Both the position numbers and the translations under genes were made by a program. Shown in pieces: positions 11,010 to 21,467 of a stretch of 64,000 nt of DNA. The stretch comes from Luscinia megarhynchos (lineage: Eukaryota > Chordata > Aves > Passeriformes > Turdidae). The stretch lies in contig JAPFBE010000036.1 in NCBI GenBank assembly GCA_034336665.1, positions 310,001 through 374,000 on the forward strand, written 5' to 3'. How positions within the stretch are numbered: the first letter of the stretch is position 1; the number at the start of each line of letters is the position of its first letter. Under the pieces are notes generated by a model that saw nothing but the letters and a program-made list of their open reading frames with translations, had not been told where the DNA came from and did not search any database.

Positions 11010-11760
11010 CTCCATGGTGCGTGTGGGGATACTCCCAGAGGTAAATGGTGACAGCAAGCACACCTGTGAGAGGTGTGCCCAGGTAGATGAACTCCTCTGC
11101 CTGGTGGCTGAGCTTCAGGAGGAGGTGGGCAGAATGAGGAGCATCTGAGTCTGAGGAGATTGATCATAGCTGTGCTCTGCTGTGTCTGGTACACATAAGT
11201 CAAGTCAGCATTGGCCACTAGAGGTAGGTTCAGTATCTGTTCTGTACCAGGAGTAAGGCAGTGGTACAAGGGATAGGGAGGAGTGAAAGCAGGTTACTGC
11301 ATGGAGCTCTAAGAGGAACCCCTCCTTACCCTCTCAGCTACCTTTACAGAATGGGTATGGTAGAAAAAGCATATAATGAGATAGAATAGGAGGAACTTAC
11401 ACAAGCATTCTCATCAAGGTCAGATCAACCATTTGCATCAAGACCCGTATTAAGATCAGCAATGAGAAGAAAGAGCAGTGAGTTTTGGTCATAGGTAACT
11501 CCCCCCTGAGAGGAATGGAGGCATCCATTTGCAGATCGGACACTCTTTTCAGAGAAATTTGCTGCCTCCACCTCCCTGGGGCCCAAATCAGGGATATCAC
11601 CCTCATGGAAATTGGAAGGAAAACGAAATTGTATGATCTTTGGAAGCAAAGTCAGGCTTTGCAGGAAGATCAGAGAGCTGTGGCTTGTATATGCAGGAAG
11701 AAGACAAAAGGTCAAAGCTCACCTAGCGTTGAAAATGGCCAGTGTTGCGTCAACTAGAGG
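11010..11760 (+). pseudogene. CR1 LINE ORF1 fragment
   Basis: The stretch near 11050-11150 gives a short cysteine-containing segment followed by a Leu-rich helix (VDELLCLVAELQEEVGRM), typical of CR1 ORF1. The frame at 11485-11757 gives a segment resembling the esterase-like domain of CR1 ORF1 (a GNSPLRGMEASICRSD patch). The frame is broken. It is plus-oriented and may belong to the same disrupted CR1 as the ORF2 piece at 12150-12330. Confidence 0.55.
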
Positions 11761-12149
11761 TTTTTTTAAAGTACGTGCGACTGTGATGAAAGATAGTCGG
11801 GTCAACTGGGCAAACTGGTCTCCCAAGGTTGCAGGCAGCTTCCAGCTTCTAGGTGGATCCTCCACCCCCTGCCCCTTCCCCTGGCATGGACACCTACAGG
11901 GTACATCCAGCCCGAAAACAGGGAACACTCACTTTTGGGTGGGTGGCTAAAAGGGATAAGATTGGGTTACATAAGGAGATAAAATCCTAAAGTAGCTCCA
12001 TAGCTGCTTTGTTGCTTTGTAATTATGTATTCTACAAGGTCAAAGACTGCAAACCTGTACACTTCTAACTGAACTTGCTTATATTATATAATGCATTATC
12101 AATATTTAGATAATGTATTAGTAATAAATCTAATCATAATCATCCACAG

Positions 12150-12330
12150 AATCAGTGTCCTACTTTTCTCTACTACTCTGCCCCAATATGTTAATAGCAA
12201 GAGGAGGTCCAAGGAAAACATTGGATCAATACTTGTTGAAGATGGTCACCTGACAAATAGGGATGAAGAAAAATCAGAGGCATTCAATGCTATTCTTGCT
12301 TCAATCTTAATATTGATAGACCTTGGGTGG
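12150..12330 (+). pseudogene. CR1 LINE ORF2 fragment (linker before RT)
   Basis: The plus frame contains ENIGSILVEDGHLTNRDEEK followed by a short FNA-type segment, the recognisable linker between endonuclease and reverse transcriptase in CR1 ORF2. It is truncated at about 12330, where an oppositely oriented CR1 piece begins. Confidence 0.6.
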
Positions 12331-12720
12331 CCCAGCCCCCTTAGTGGCCTACTCTGGCCTCGTTCCAAGAGGTTCCCATCTTTCCTGTGTTGGAGACCCC
12401 AGAGCTGGACACAAGATTCCAGGTGGAGTCTCACAAAGGCAGAGAAGGAGAATCACCTCCCTCGACCTGCTGGTATCTTTTGATGCAGCCCATGATGCAG
12501 TTGGCTTTCTGGGCTGCCAGTGAACTTTGCAGAGTCATGCTGAGCTTTTTCTCTACAAACAACCCAAGTCTTTCTCCCCAGGGCTGGTCTTGATACATTC
12601 TGCGCCCAGCCTGTACTTGTGCAGGACCTCGCACTTGGCCTTGTTAAACTTCATCTGGTTTGCATAGACCCACCTCTCACGCCTGTTAAGGTCCCTCTGG
12701 ACGGTATCCCTTCCCTTCTG
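12330..12720 (-). repeat. CR1 LINE fragment (minus)
   Basis: The plus strand carries the reverse complement of the CR1 3-prime untranslated region (blocks like GAGACCCCAGAGCTGGACACAAG and AGGTGGAGTCTCACAAAGGCAGA). The same region is represented at 32140-32280. The inverted-repeat arm begins inside it at 12604. Confidence 0.65.
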
Positions 12721-13287
12721 TACAAGCAAAGCAAAACAAACAAAAAGATTTATTCTCTACTTCCCACCAGCAGGCAATGTCCAGCCACATCCTGGAAAGT
12801 AGAGCCTCAGTATATGTAGCAGTTGCTTCTGAAGACAAGTATCTCAATAGCGAATGCTTCCCCACCTTCCTTTCTCTTCTCAGCTTTTATTGCTGAACAC
12901 AATGGTCTGTGGATGCCCCATCCCTGGAAGTGTTCAAGGCAAGGTTGGACAGGGCTTGAAGCAACCTGGTCAAGTGAAAGGTGTCCCTGCCCACAGCAGG
13001 GGCATTGAAACAAGATGATCCTTAAGGTCGCTTCCAACCCAAATCATGCTATGTTTCAATGCTATTTTTACTTCAGTCTTTAACAATACTGATAAACCTT
13101 GGGCTTCCCACTTTCCTGAGTCAGAGGACCACGAGTGCAGGAACAGTGACTTTCCATTTGTGCACACTGAAAATGTAAGGTACCAGCTGTATCAGTTGAA
13201 TGTTCATAAATCCATGGGGCCAGATAGGATTAATCCCAGAGTACTGAAAGAGCTAGTGGATGTTACAGCAGGATCCCTCTTGATCAG
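12604..13287 (+). repeat. Inverted repeat arm (684 bp); partner at 8074-8757
   Basis: Reverse complement of 8074-8757 with equal length and near-identical sequence. It includes part of the minus-oriented CR1 piece (12604-12720), a CR1 3-prime end (about 12895-13040, plus) and the start of a CR1 ORF2 fragment (13046-13287). Confidence 0.85.
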
Positions 13288-14027
13288 CAGAACCCTGACC
13301 AAAGGTCTTTGGAGTCTGAGGAGGTCTCTGCTGACTAGAAGCTAGCCATCATTATTTCAATTTACAAAAAGGGCTTGGGGGAAGACCCAGGAAACTACCG
13401 ACCTGTTAGTCTAACCCCAGTTAGGATCCTGGGGTACATTGGGAAGAGCATTGTCAGCAGGTCAGGGAGGTGATCCTGCCCTTCTACTTAGCCCTGGTGA
13501 GTGAGGCACATCTCGAGTTCTCTGTCCAGTTCTTGGCTCCTCAGTACAAGAGAGACATGGAGGTCTTGAAGCAGGTCCTGTGGAGGGCGATAAACATGAT
13601 TTAGGGACTGGAGCATCTCTCTTATGAGGAAAGGCTGAGGTAGCTGGGCCTGTTTAGCCTGGAGAAAACTGAAAGGCGATCTTATCAATGTCTTTAAGTA
13701 ACTGAAGGGAGGTGTCAGAAGATGGACCAGGCTCTTCTCAGTGGTGCTAAGCAATATAATGAGATGTGATGAGCAGAAACTGATGCACAGGAAGTTCCAC
13801 CTCAATATGAGGAAGAACTTTACTGTGCAGGTGACTGAGCACTGGAACAGGTTGCCCAGAGAGGTTGTGGAGTCTCTCCCTCACTAGAGATATTCAAGAA
13901 CCAGCTGGATGCAATCCTGTGCAACGTGCTTTTAGGAGACCTTGCTTGAGCAGGGAGGTTGAACCAGATGAACCCACTGGTGGTCTCTTCCAACCTTAAC
14001 CATTCTGTGATTCTGTGATTCTGTGAT
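13040..14027 (+). repeat. CR1 LINE, 5-prime truncated, with intact 3-prime end
   Basis: The frame from 13046 gives the ORF2 linker. The next stretch (about 13340-13430) gives an EDPGNYRPVSLT motif, the start of the reverse transcriptase domain. After an internal deletion the 3-prime untranslated region follows and ends at 14027 in three copies of the ATTCTGTG repeat, the hallmark CR1 terminus. The catalytic RT motif is absent, so it cannot mobilise itself. Confidence 0.8.
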
Positions 14028-15546
14028 ATAGACTGTGAATTAACATCTTTCACATGTAAAGCATACCCATTGATGAAATGCAGCAGAGAGCAAATCAGCC
14101 AGTACAAGACTAATGGATATTTCCTTCTCTACAACAAACAAAGAAAACAGCACAAAAATACCAACACCACAAAACAAACTCATTCTCATTCTTTTCATAG
14201 TTAGACCTTCTTTGCTTCCCTTTTCTGGCCTTCTTTACTCTTCCATATCAGCCTATACCCAGTCCAATATACACTTATGGATAGGTTTTCAGACAGCTGC
14301 TTTAAAGCTAAGATCAAACAACTTCAAATACATATTCCAACTTTTCTGTGATCAGCAAATTCTGAATATAGTCAGTTACATAACTCACAAAATTTAAGGT
14401 TAAAATCCTCTTTTCAATTGCCACAATGTTTTAAGTCCTTGTTAAAGAAGAGATGCCTCTTTAGCTTAACTTCATGAAAACTCTATAAATAGTTTATGCA
14501 AGATTCTACAAGTCAGACCTGACTAGGATCATCCCTATATACAGTTAGCATTGGTTATTATTCTTAACTTTGCCATGCAAATTTATTTACTATGCAAATT
14601 AAAGTAATAGAAACCTCTTGTAGTACCTTTGCTTTTAATGAAGTCTTCCTATTTTCCCAGTATACCATTTTACAAGCAAAGAGCTTTTCTAATATACCCA
14701 CAATTAAATGCAAAGTTATGGTTACTTTTTTTAGACACAATAAAACTAAATAATATATGAAACTACAGTGATAGAAAAGCAGCTGCATGACATCTTTACC
14801 AAGCAGTAATATTAGATTTCAAATCCTTATAACAAAAAAGAAATTGGACATCTTCAAAAGTGAGTGCCGAAAAGACTAGAGACAGTGTTGAGTGTGCAAA
14901 CAGATTCTATTATGCCATTAAACCAAGTGTGATGTATCTTTTATTATTGAAGTCAATATATTTTTACCCCACTACAAGCCTTGTTCTGCCTACTTCCACT
15001 TTTAACAATCGAAGTCTTCTCCAACAAAACCAAAAGTTCTCCTATATCAAATATGACTCAGTGTTTTACCACTACTCAGTTACTAATTGTTATTACTAGC
15101 TGACGGTAGTTACATAGTTAAATTATTTATTAACTGTATCTCAAGTAGCAAACTTAGCTCAATGGCTCATTGCACAGTTGGGGTAAAATTCGACTTTTTC
15201 TTAAATTCTAATAGAATTTGACTTAAAATATTGCATCTCTGTTTTGCTTACATAGGTGAAGTGAATCTTGTCTCAAAAAAATGTTCAATGGAGTTCAGAT
15301 TCAGTATCTCAGTAAAGTTTGGCAAAAGTCTCTCCCCTCTGTATTTCACTTTTGCCCTTTCCATTTGACAGTTGACTTTTTGCAAGTTATGGATTACATT
15401 TTTAGGAGAATATACCTTCTAAATTACTAGGTATCTCAATTTTAAAAGCAAAGTTCCTATAAGGCATACTCTAAGGTCAAGTAAAATTAGTTACTTTGAA
15501 GATCCAAAGAGTAATTGTGAAAAAGTAGCGATTATTCTATAGAAAC
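14028..15546. other. Unassigned AT-rich DNA
   Basis: No LTR, LINE or coding similarity was recognised. Two ATGCAAAT octamers occur close together at 14573 and 14591 but have no supporting context. The segment ends at the provirus gamma-1 5-prime LTR. Confidence 0.5.
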
Positions 15547-16091
15547 TGTGATAGATAAGGAACCTTTTGTTCGCCTGACAGACCTTGAAAAGATATCGCC
15601 TGGGCCTGTGGAGCCAAGATGTCTAAATTGTTTTATTGCTTTGATTGCCAAGATGGTGTCAATTGTTTTGCTTTGCTAGCCTTACAGACCTTGAGAGTAA
15701 GGCCAGGATGTTGTTAATCATTCTGTGCTGCATGCATAAATCACATATCGCTTTTAAGTGCCAGTAAGTCTCCAAGGAACCGCCGGATCACTGTATAAGG
15801 AGAAGGGGTCAGCAGGACAAGGCTGAGGAAGACTCTCACCTTCATCCCTCGACCACCAGAAGGCAGAAGAAGACCCCCTAGCAACTGGAGGAGCATGCTA
15901 AAATTACTAGAGAAAGAACACGTAATCCGGAGACCTAACAACTTAAAAGGGGCTTAACTAAGAGGGGTGGGCGCGACAGTTGGTGGAGCGGTGACTCCCC
16001 TGCCGCCCAGCTGCAACTTTGCTTTCTTTCTACAATAATAAATTGATTATTTTAATTGGAATGAGATGGCCCATTGTGCTCATTTATAACA
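15547..16091 (+). repeat. 5-prime LTR of provirus gamma-1
   Basis: A 545-bp LTR running TGTGATAGATAAGG to CATTTATAACA. It has a TATA-like TGTATAAGGAG near 15793 and AATAAA near 16036, and is followed by a primer binding site. The 3-prime LTR starts at 24198 and the sister provirus LTR is at 52826-53377. Over the 235 bp comparable with the 3-prime LTR I count about three substitutions plus several one-base indels, so insertion was recent or the copies were homogenised. Confidence 0.9.
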
Positions 16092-16094
16092 ACT

Positions 16095-16112
16095 TGGTGC
16101 CGCGGACTGGAT
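16095..16112 (+). promoter_or_regulatory. Primer binding site of gamma-1
   Basis: Starts TGGTGCCGCGGACTGGAT three bases after the LTR. The first eight bases fit the 3-prime end of tRNA-His (also Phe), the rest is imperfect, so the primer tRNA is uncertain. A leader of about 400 bp follows up to the apparent gag start. Confidence 0.65.
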
Positions 16113-16513
16113 CGCTGAATCGGAGAGATTCCCTGTTTGCGGGAGGCGCCCCACCACCTTGGTGGCCCCGGACTGGGGATTCCGGCCCCATCCCCGACCG
16201 ACGAAACCCCAAAGAGGAAAAGAGAGAAGCAAAGGAGGATAGAAGGCCCGGGGAGACCCCTTAAATTTTGGTGCACAAAGTCCGGACGAAGACGCAGGAC
16301 GCTGTGAAGTATAAAGGGATCCGCTCGGGCGGGTCGGGATCCCAGAGTGCGGCGTGTGGTGTGTGCGTGAGAGGGGAGCCGGCAGCCGGATTCCCCAAGT
16401 GAGTGTGGACCCTTAGTAGTGCGGTTCCCATTGACCAGCGAGGGCTTGGGGCCACTGCAAACAGGGGAAGCGAGAGTAACATTGAGTGAGTGAAGGCACT
16501 CTGGAGGAATGGG

Positions 16514-17932
16514 CAGGGGAAGAGTAAGCCTCCTGCAGAGATTAAACTCCCACCCGTACCTAGGGATAGCCCCTTAGGATTTCTGTTAGATAATTGGGAA
16601 CATTTCCCCGATACAGGGGGAAAGGACAAGGCTAAAATGATACATTATTGTGTAGAGGTGTGGGGTGGGAAAGAAATTTCAAAAAATGTATTCTGGCCAG
16701 TATTTGGATCCTCAGAGGATTGGGTAAAACAAAAACTGAATACTTGGGTAAACACTAAAACACCTCTCTGTGCTGAAGAGAGTGATTATGCAAAGGTTTG
16801 GGTAAGACGCCCGGAGGTATTTATTTTTAAATTGGCGGAGAAATCTAGGGAAAATAAGAATAAAAAGAAGGGAAACCGCCAGAGGAGACCATAATGACCC
16901 CTCCTCCATACATACCTCCCGGCTCAGATACCAGAGGCCCCGGCTGGTCCGAAAGTGCACCTCCCGGGAAGATTCAGACTCTGACCACTCAGATTATACA
17001 GGACCAACTACCCGGAGCAGGGCCCGAAAGGATTGTATCCCCTAAGGGAAATACCGATGGGAGGACCACAGGCCGGCATAGGGTTTATATCGGGTACCCC
17101 TCAGTTCAGGAGACGTGGAGAGATTTTAAGAAGGAAATGGGACATCTGTTGGAAGACCCGCTAGGGTAGCGGAGAGGGTAGACCAGTTTCTGGGGCCCAA
17201 ACATGTATACTTGGGAGGAATTGCAGTCCATATTGAATATCCTGTTTACAGCAGAGGAAAAGAACATGATAAGGAGAGAAGGCATGCGATTTGGGATGTC
17301 CAACACGACAAGGACCAGCAGCCAATATCAAGTGGCCGCTACAGAATCCTAATTGGGACCATCAAAATCCAGCCCATAGGGTTCATATGCAAGATTTGAG
17401 AACAATAATAGTTCAAGGGATCAGGGAATCGGTCCCGAGGGGCCAGAATATTAACAAGGCTTTTAACGAGAGGCAGAAGAAAGATGAGACTCCCACAGAG
17501 TGGCTAGAAAGGCTGCGAAAGAACTTCCAGCTTTACTCAGGAATGGATCCGGATGGTCAGATGGGGCAGGCAGTACTGAAAGTGCATTTTGTTTCAAAAT
17601 CCTGGGAGGATATTAGGAAAAAGATACAGAAGATGGAAGACTGGCAGGACAGAGGGTTGGATGAACTATTGAGGGAAGCTCAGAAGGTTTATGTACAAAG
17701 GGAGGAGGAAAGTCATGTTTACAGGTTAGAATGATGGTTGCTGCGTACGGGAAAAGCAGGGGGCAAGATCGGGAGGCGTGTACAGAGGAGGCCCCGGTCG
17801 ACAGTCGAGCTAAACAAAGGACTTGAGAGAAAAGCAGGACTTAAAGGTGTGTTTTTACTATGGAAGAAAGGACACTTCAAGAGGGAATGCCGGATCCGAA
17901 TTAGGGATGAGAAGGAGTTTAAGGCAGATTAG
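16514..17932 (+). pseudogene. gag: gag of gamma-1, frameshifted
   Basis: The virion structural polyprotein in pieces. The matrix domain is read at 16517-16894, then a PPPY late-budding motif near 16903. The capsid is spread over at least three frames (16894-17169, about 17180-17345, 17291-17734), including the major homology region (about 17440-17640). A degraded nucleocapsid at 17738-17932 has a single CCHC knuckle that has lost its first cysteines. The first ATG (16514) is one base out of frame with the matrix frame. Compared with gamma-2, breaks are mostly single-base indels with the protein similarity otherwise preserved. It ends in TAG at 17930. Confidence 0.8.
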
Positions 17933-17945
17933 GGGGTCAGGGGCT
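17930..17945 (+). promoter_or_regulatory. gag stop (UAG) in gammaretrovirus-type read-through context
   Basis: The gag frame ends in TAG followed by GGGGTCAGGGG, and pol continues in the same frame. gamma-2 has TAG then AGGGGTCAGGGG at the same place (59577 leftwards). Gammaretroviruses make Gag-Pol by suppressing a UAG in a similar G-rich context. No structure downstream was modelled. Confidence 0.6.
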
Positions 17946-19766
17946 CTATTTGTTGGGGACCCGGAAACATCAGAAGGAGCCCTTGATAAAATTAAAAGTG
18001 GGTCCCCATGGCCAGGAGGTTACTTTCTTGGTTGATACTGGTGCAGAAAGATCTACACTTCAATCGTTACCCAAGGGCTGTGCCCTGTCAAAAGAAACAG
18101 CTACAGTGATAGGAGCAAAAGGGGAACCCTTTGATGTAAAGGTAATAAAGGAAGTAGTAATAGAATCAGAATCTAAATTAGGGTGGGGATTTTTGTTGGT
18201 ATCAGAATCAGACTACAACTTGTTAGGCAGAGACATGATTGTAGAATTAGGCATCCAAATAGAGGTGGTGGAGAAAGAGTTACAATTAGGCTCTGTCCCC
18301 TCAGACAGGAGGACGAGAAGGAAATAAATCCGAAGTGTGGTATAACCCTGGGAGTGTGGGGCAGTTAAAAATAGCCCCATTTACAGTTAAAAATCAAGAA
18401 CCCCCGAAATTCCAGTAAGGATAGCAATACCCCATCTCTCCTGAGGGAAAGAGGGGATTGAAGCCTGAGATAGACAGGTTGTTGAGTAGGGGATTGTTAG
18501 AGCCTTGTATGTCACCATATAATACACCAATACTTCCCAAGTTAAAAAGGCAGATGGGTCTTATCGTCTGGTACATGATTTGAGGGAAATAAACAAACGG
18601 ACCATAGCCAGGTTCCCTGTGGTGGCGAATCCTTATACACTTTTGAGTAAGCTGGGTCCGGACAATTTGTGGTACAGTGTAATAGATTTAAAGGATGCAT
18701 TCTGGGCCTGCCCTCTCGATGAATCAAGTAGAGATTATTTTGCCTTTGAATGGGAAGACCCTGAAACGGGGAGAAGACAACAGCTTAGGTGGACAGTACT
18801 ACCCCAGGGATTCACAGAATCCCCAAACTTGTTTGGGCAGGCGCTTGAACAAATTTTTAAAGGATTACCAGACAAAGCCTGGGGTGACTTTTGACACAAT
18901 ATGTAGATGACCTATTGTTAGCAGGGAAAGATGAAGAGGATGTAAGGAAAGAAAGTATTAGACTTCTAAACTTTTTGGGACCCAAAGGCCTGAAAGTTTC
19001 CAAAACTAAGTTACAATTTGTAGAAGAGGAAGTTAAATATCTAGGCATTATTTGAAAAAAGGCTGAAAAGAAAATAGATCCGGAAAGAATTCAAGCTATT
19101 TTATCATTACCAATACCAAAGAACAAAAGACAGATTCGGCAGATATTGGGCCCACCGGATATTGTAGGCAGTGGATTGAGAATTACAGTAATAAAGCTAG
19201 ATTTTTATACCAAAAATTGACACAGGAAGGGCTAATGAAGTGGACTCAGGAGGACACGGAAAAACTTCAAGAGTTAAAAGAAAGTTTAGTTCATGCCCCG
19301 GTTCTAAGCCTTCCGGATTTAAAAAGACCATTCTTTTATTTGTCAACGTGTAGCAGAAGGAATTGCATTCGGAGTGCTTACTCAGGATTGGGTAGGGAAA
19401 AGAAGCCGGTGGCATACTTATCCAAAAATTTTGGATCCAGTAAGTAGAGGATGGCCTACATGCTTACAAATTTTAGCAGGATGTGCTTTATTGGTAGAAG
19501 AGGCCAGAAAAATTACCTTCAATAGTAGTTTAAAGGTTTTATCCCCCACAACATTCGGAGTGTGATGCAACAAAAGGCGGATAAGTGGATTTCGGATGCA
19601 AGACTTTTAAAGTATGAAGGAATTTTATTAGAGGCACCTGATTTTACTCTTAGAAACCACCACCCTACAAAAATCCAGCCGCCTTTCTATATGGAGAACC
19701 GAACAGGAGCCTTTAGCACATGATTGTATAGCTACTATAGAAGAACAAACTAAAATTAGACCTGAT
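17933..19766 (+). pseudogene. pol: pol of gamma-1: protease and reverse transcriptase, frameshifted
   Basis: The protease has an intact FLVDTGAE active site near 18030-18060 in the frame 17950-18327. The reverse transcriptase palm starts near 18580 with DLKDAFW. The catalytic YVDD is at 18900-18911 but lies after a break, since the 18580-18894 frame stops just before it. Later thumb and connection parts are spread over several frames (18900-19766), again through one-base indels. The encoded enzyme would convert viral RNA to DNA. As it stands no complete protease-RT can be made. Confidence 0.8.
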
Positions 19767-21467
19767 TTGGAGGAAGAGGAGCTGGATGGGGGAGAGAAAC
19801 TGTTTGTAGATGGATCCTCCAGGGTGATTGAGGGAAAAAGGAAATCTGGATATGCCATCATAGGGGGAACTGACTTACAAGTAGTAGAATCAGGGGCTTT
19901 GGATAAGTCATGGTCAGCACAAGCGTGTGAGTTGTATGCTATACTCCGAGCTCTAACACTCTTAAAGGGGAAAGAGGGAACAATATATACTGATTCTAAA
20001 TATGGGTTTGGGGTGGTCCACACTTTTGGAAAATTATGGGAAGAAAGGGGACTGATTAACTCACAGGGAAATGATTTAGTACATCAGAAATTGATAGTTG
20101 AAGTATTGCGAGCTTTAAGGGGGCCCAAAAGGGTGGCAGTGGTTCATTTGAAGGGACACCAACGGGGGTTAGATTTCAGAAGCAGAGGAAATAATGCGGC
20201 TGATCAAGAAGCGAAACAAGCTGCCATGAAGGAAATGGTTTTGAGAGAGAAACAGGGAAATAATGAAGTACCTGAGCAGGAGGAAAATAATCCTGTTTTT
20301 ACAGATGGGGAAAAGGAAAAACTACGGAGGATGGGGGTAAAAGAGGAAATGGGCAAATGGGTGTTAGAAGATGGAAGAGAGATATTGCCAAAAGCAGTAG
20401 CTCAGCGAATGTTATATAAATTACATCAAAAGACACATTGGGGGGCCCAGGGGTTGGTTGACCACTTTGCTACTAAATTCATGAGTATTGGGCTCCATGA
20501 TATGGCTAAACATATCACTAAAAGCTGTCCCACCTGTCTGCGGGTAAACCGCAGTAATCTGAGGAGATTACCCCAAGGGGGAAGGCCTTTGGCAAAAAGG
20601 CCTTTTGCAAATTTGCAAATAGACCTCACTGAGTTACCAAAGGTTGGAAGGGTCAAATACCTCTTAGTCATAGTAGACCACCTCACCCATTATGTGGAAG
20701 CCTTCCCAACTGCAAGAGAAACAGCCCGGACAGTGGTAAAAACTTTGTTAGAAGAAATAGTGCCCAGGTACGGAGTGCCTGAGACCATAGACTCTGACAA
20801 AGGGCCACAATTCACATCGAAAATAACACAGGAACTGGCGGAAGCACTGGGAATTAGATGGGAGAAACATACCCCTTGGCATCCTCAAAGTTCAGGAAGG
20901 GTAGAAAGGATGAATGGAGAAATAAAGAAACAACTCACTAAATTGGTACTAGAAACTAGGCTGTCATGGACAAAATGCATTCCCTTAGCCTTGCTAAATA
21001 TTCGAACACAACCACGAGCAGATGTAGGATTGTCTCCATTTGAAATGTTATATGGAATGCCCCATAATTTGGAAAAGGTTCAATCCAATCCTAACATTAG
21101 TGAACAATATATCAATAAGTATTTGGCCACCCTAATGAAATTTAGAAAACAACTGTGGGAAAAAGGGATGTGGGCTCAGAGACCACCTTTAGATCTTGTG
21201 TTACATCAGGTACAACCTGGAGATTGGGTCCTGGTTCGAAGTTGGAAAGAAAACCCAATAACCCCAAAGTGGGAAGGACCGTATTTGGTACTACTCACCA
21301 CAGACACGGCCATCCGAACAGCAGAAAAAGGGTGGACTCATGCCAGCCGAATAAAGGGACCAGTGGATCCATCAAGATTCACGAAGGACACTAAAAGCCC
21401 TGAATGGGAAGTACAAGGGACGGCAGGTAACCTAAAGTTAACCTTGAGGAGAAAAACATCGTCATAA
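19767..21467 (+). CDS. pol: pol of gamma-1: RNase H and integrase (566-codon open frame)
   Basis: RNase H begins near residue 12 with FVDGSS and includes EL and TDS motifs. The integrase zinc-binding HHCC module lies near residues 215-260. The catalytic core has Asp286 (QIDLTELP), Asp344 (SDKGPQF) and Glu380 (GRVERMNGE), giving the D,D-35-E spacing. The C-terminal domain contains WEGPYLVLLTT. Length and motifs are gammaretrovirus-like and the integrase looks complete. The start is arbitrary: the frame is an intact remainder of pol downstream of the frameshifted RT. It ends in TAA directly against the next ORF. Confidence 0.85.
   Translation: MEEEELDGGEKLFVDGSSRVIEGKRKSGYAIIGGTDLQVVESGALDKSWSAQACELYAILRALTLLKGKEGTIYTDSKYGFGVVHTFGKLWEERGLINSQGNDLVHQKLIVEVLRALRGPKRVAVVHLKGHQRGLDFRSRGNNAADQEAKQAAMKEMVLREKQGNNEVPEQEENNPVFTDGEKEKLRRMGVKEEMGKWVLEDGREILPKAVAQRMLYKLHQKTHWGAQGLVDHFATKFMSIGLHDMAKHITKSCPTCLRVNRSNLRRLPQGGRPLAKRPFANLQIDLTELPKVGRVKYLLVIVDHLTHYVEAFPTARETARTVVKTLLEEIVPRYGVPETIDSDKGPQFTSKITQELAEALGIRWEKHTPWHPQSSGRVERMNGEIKKQLTKLVLETRLSWTKCIPLALLNIRTQPRADVGLSPFEMLYGMPHNLEKVQSNPNISEQYINKYLATLMKFRKQLWEKGMWAQRPPLDLVLHQVQPGDWVLVRSWKENPITPKWEGPYLVLLTTDTAIRTAEKGWTHASRIKGPVDPSRFTKDTKSPEWEVQGTAGNLKLTLRRKTSS

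Noticed and set aside
14573..14598. Two ATGCAAAT octamers 18 bp apart, possible POU-factor site
   Set aside because: The region is very AT-rich and has no promoter or gene context; chance occurrence is likely.
16052..16629. Minus-strand frames of 74-122 codons opposite the gamma-1 leader and gag start
   Set aside because: Shadows of the LTR, primer site and matrix coding sequence; not kept in gamma-2.
19628..20023. 131-codon minus frame opposite RNase H
   Set aside because: Mirror of the conserved RNase H coding strand; the equivalent frame opposite gamma-2 (57507-57950) exists only because the coding strand is conserved.
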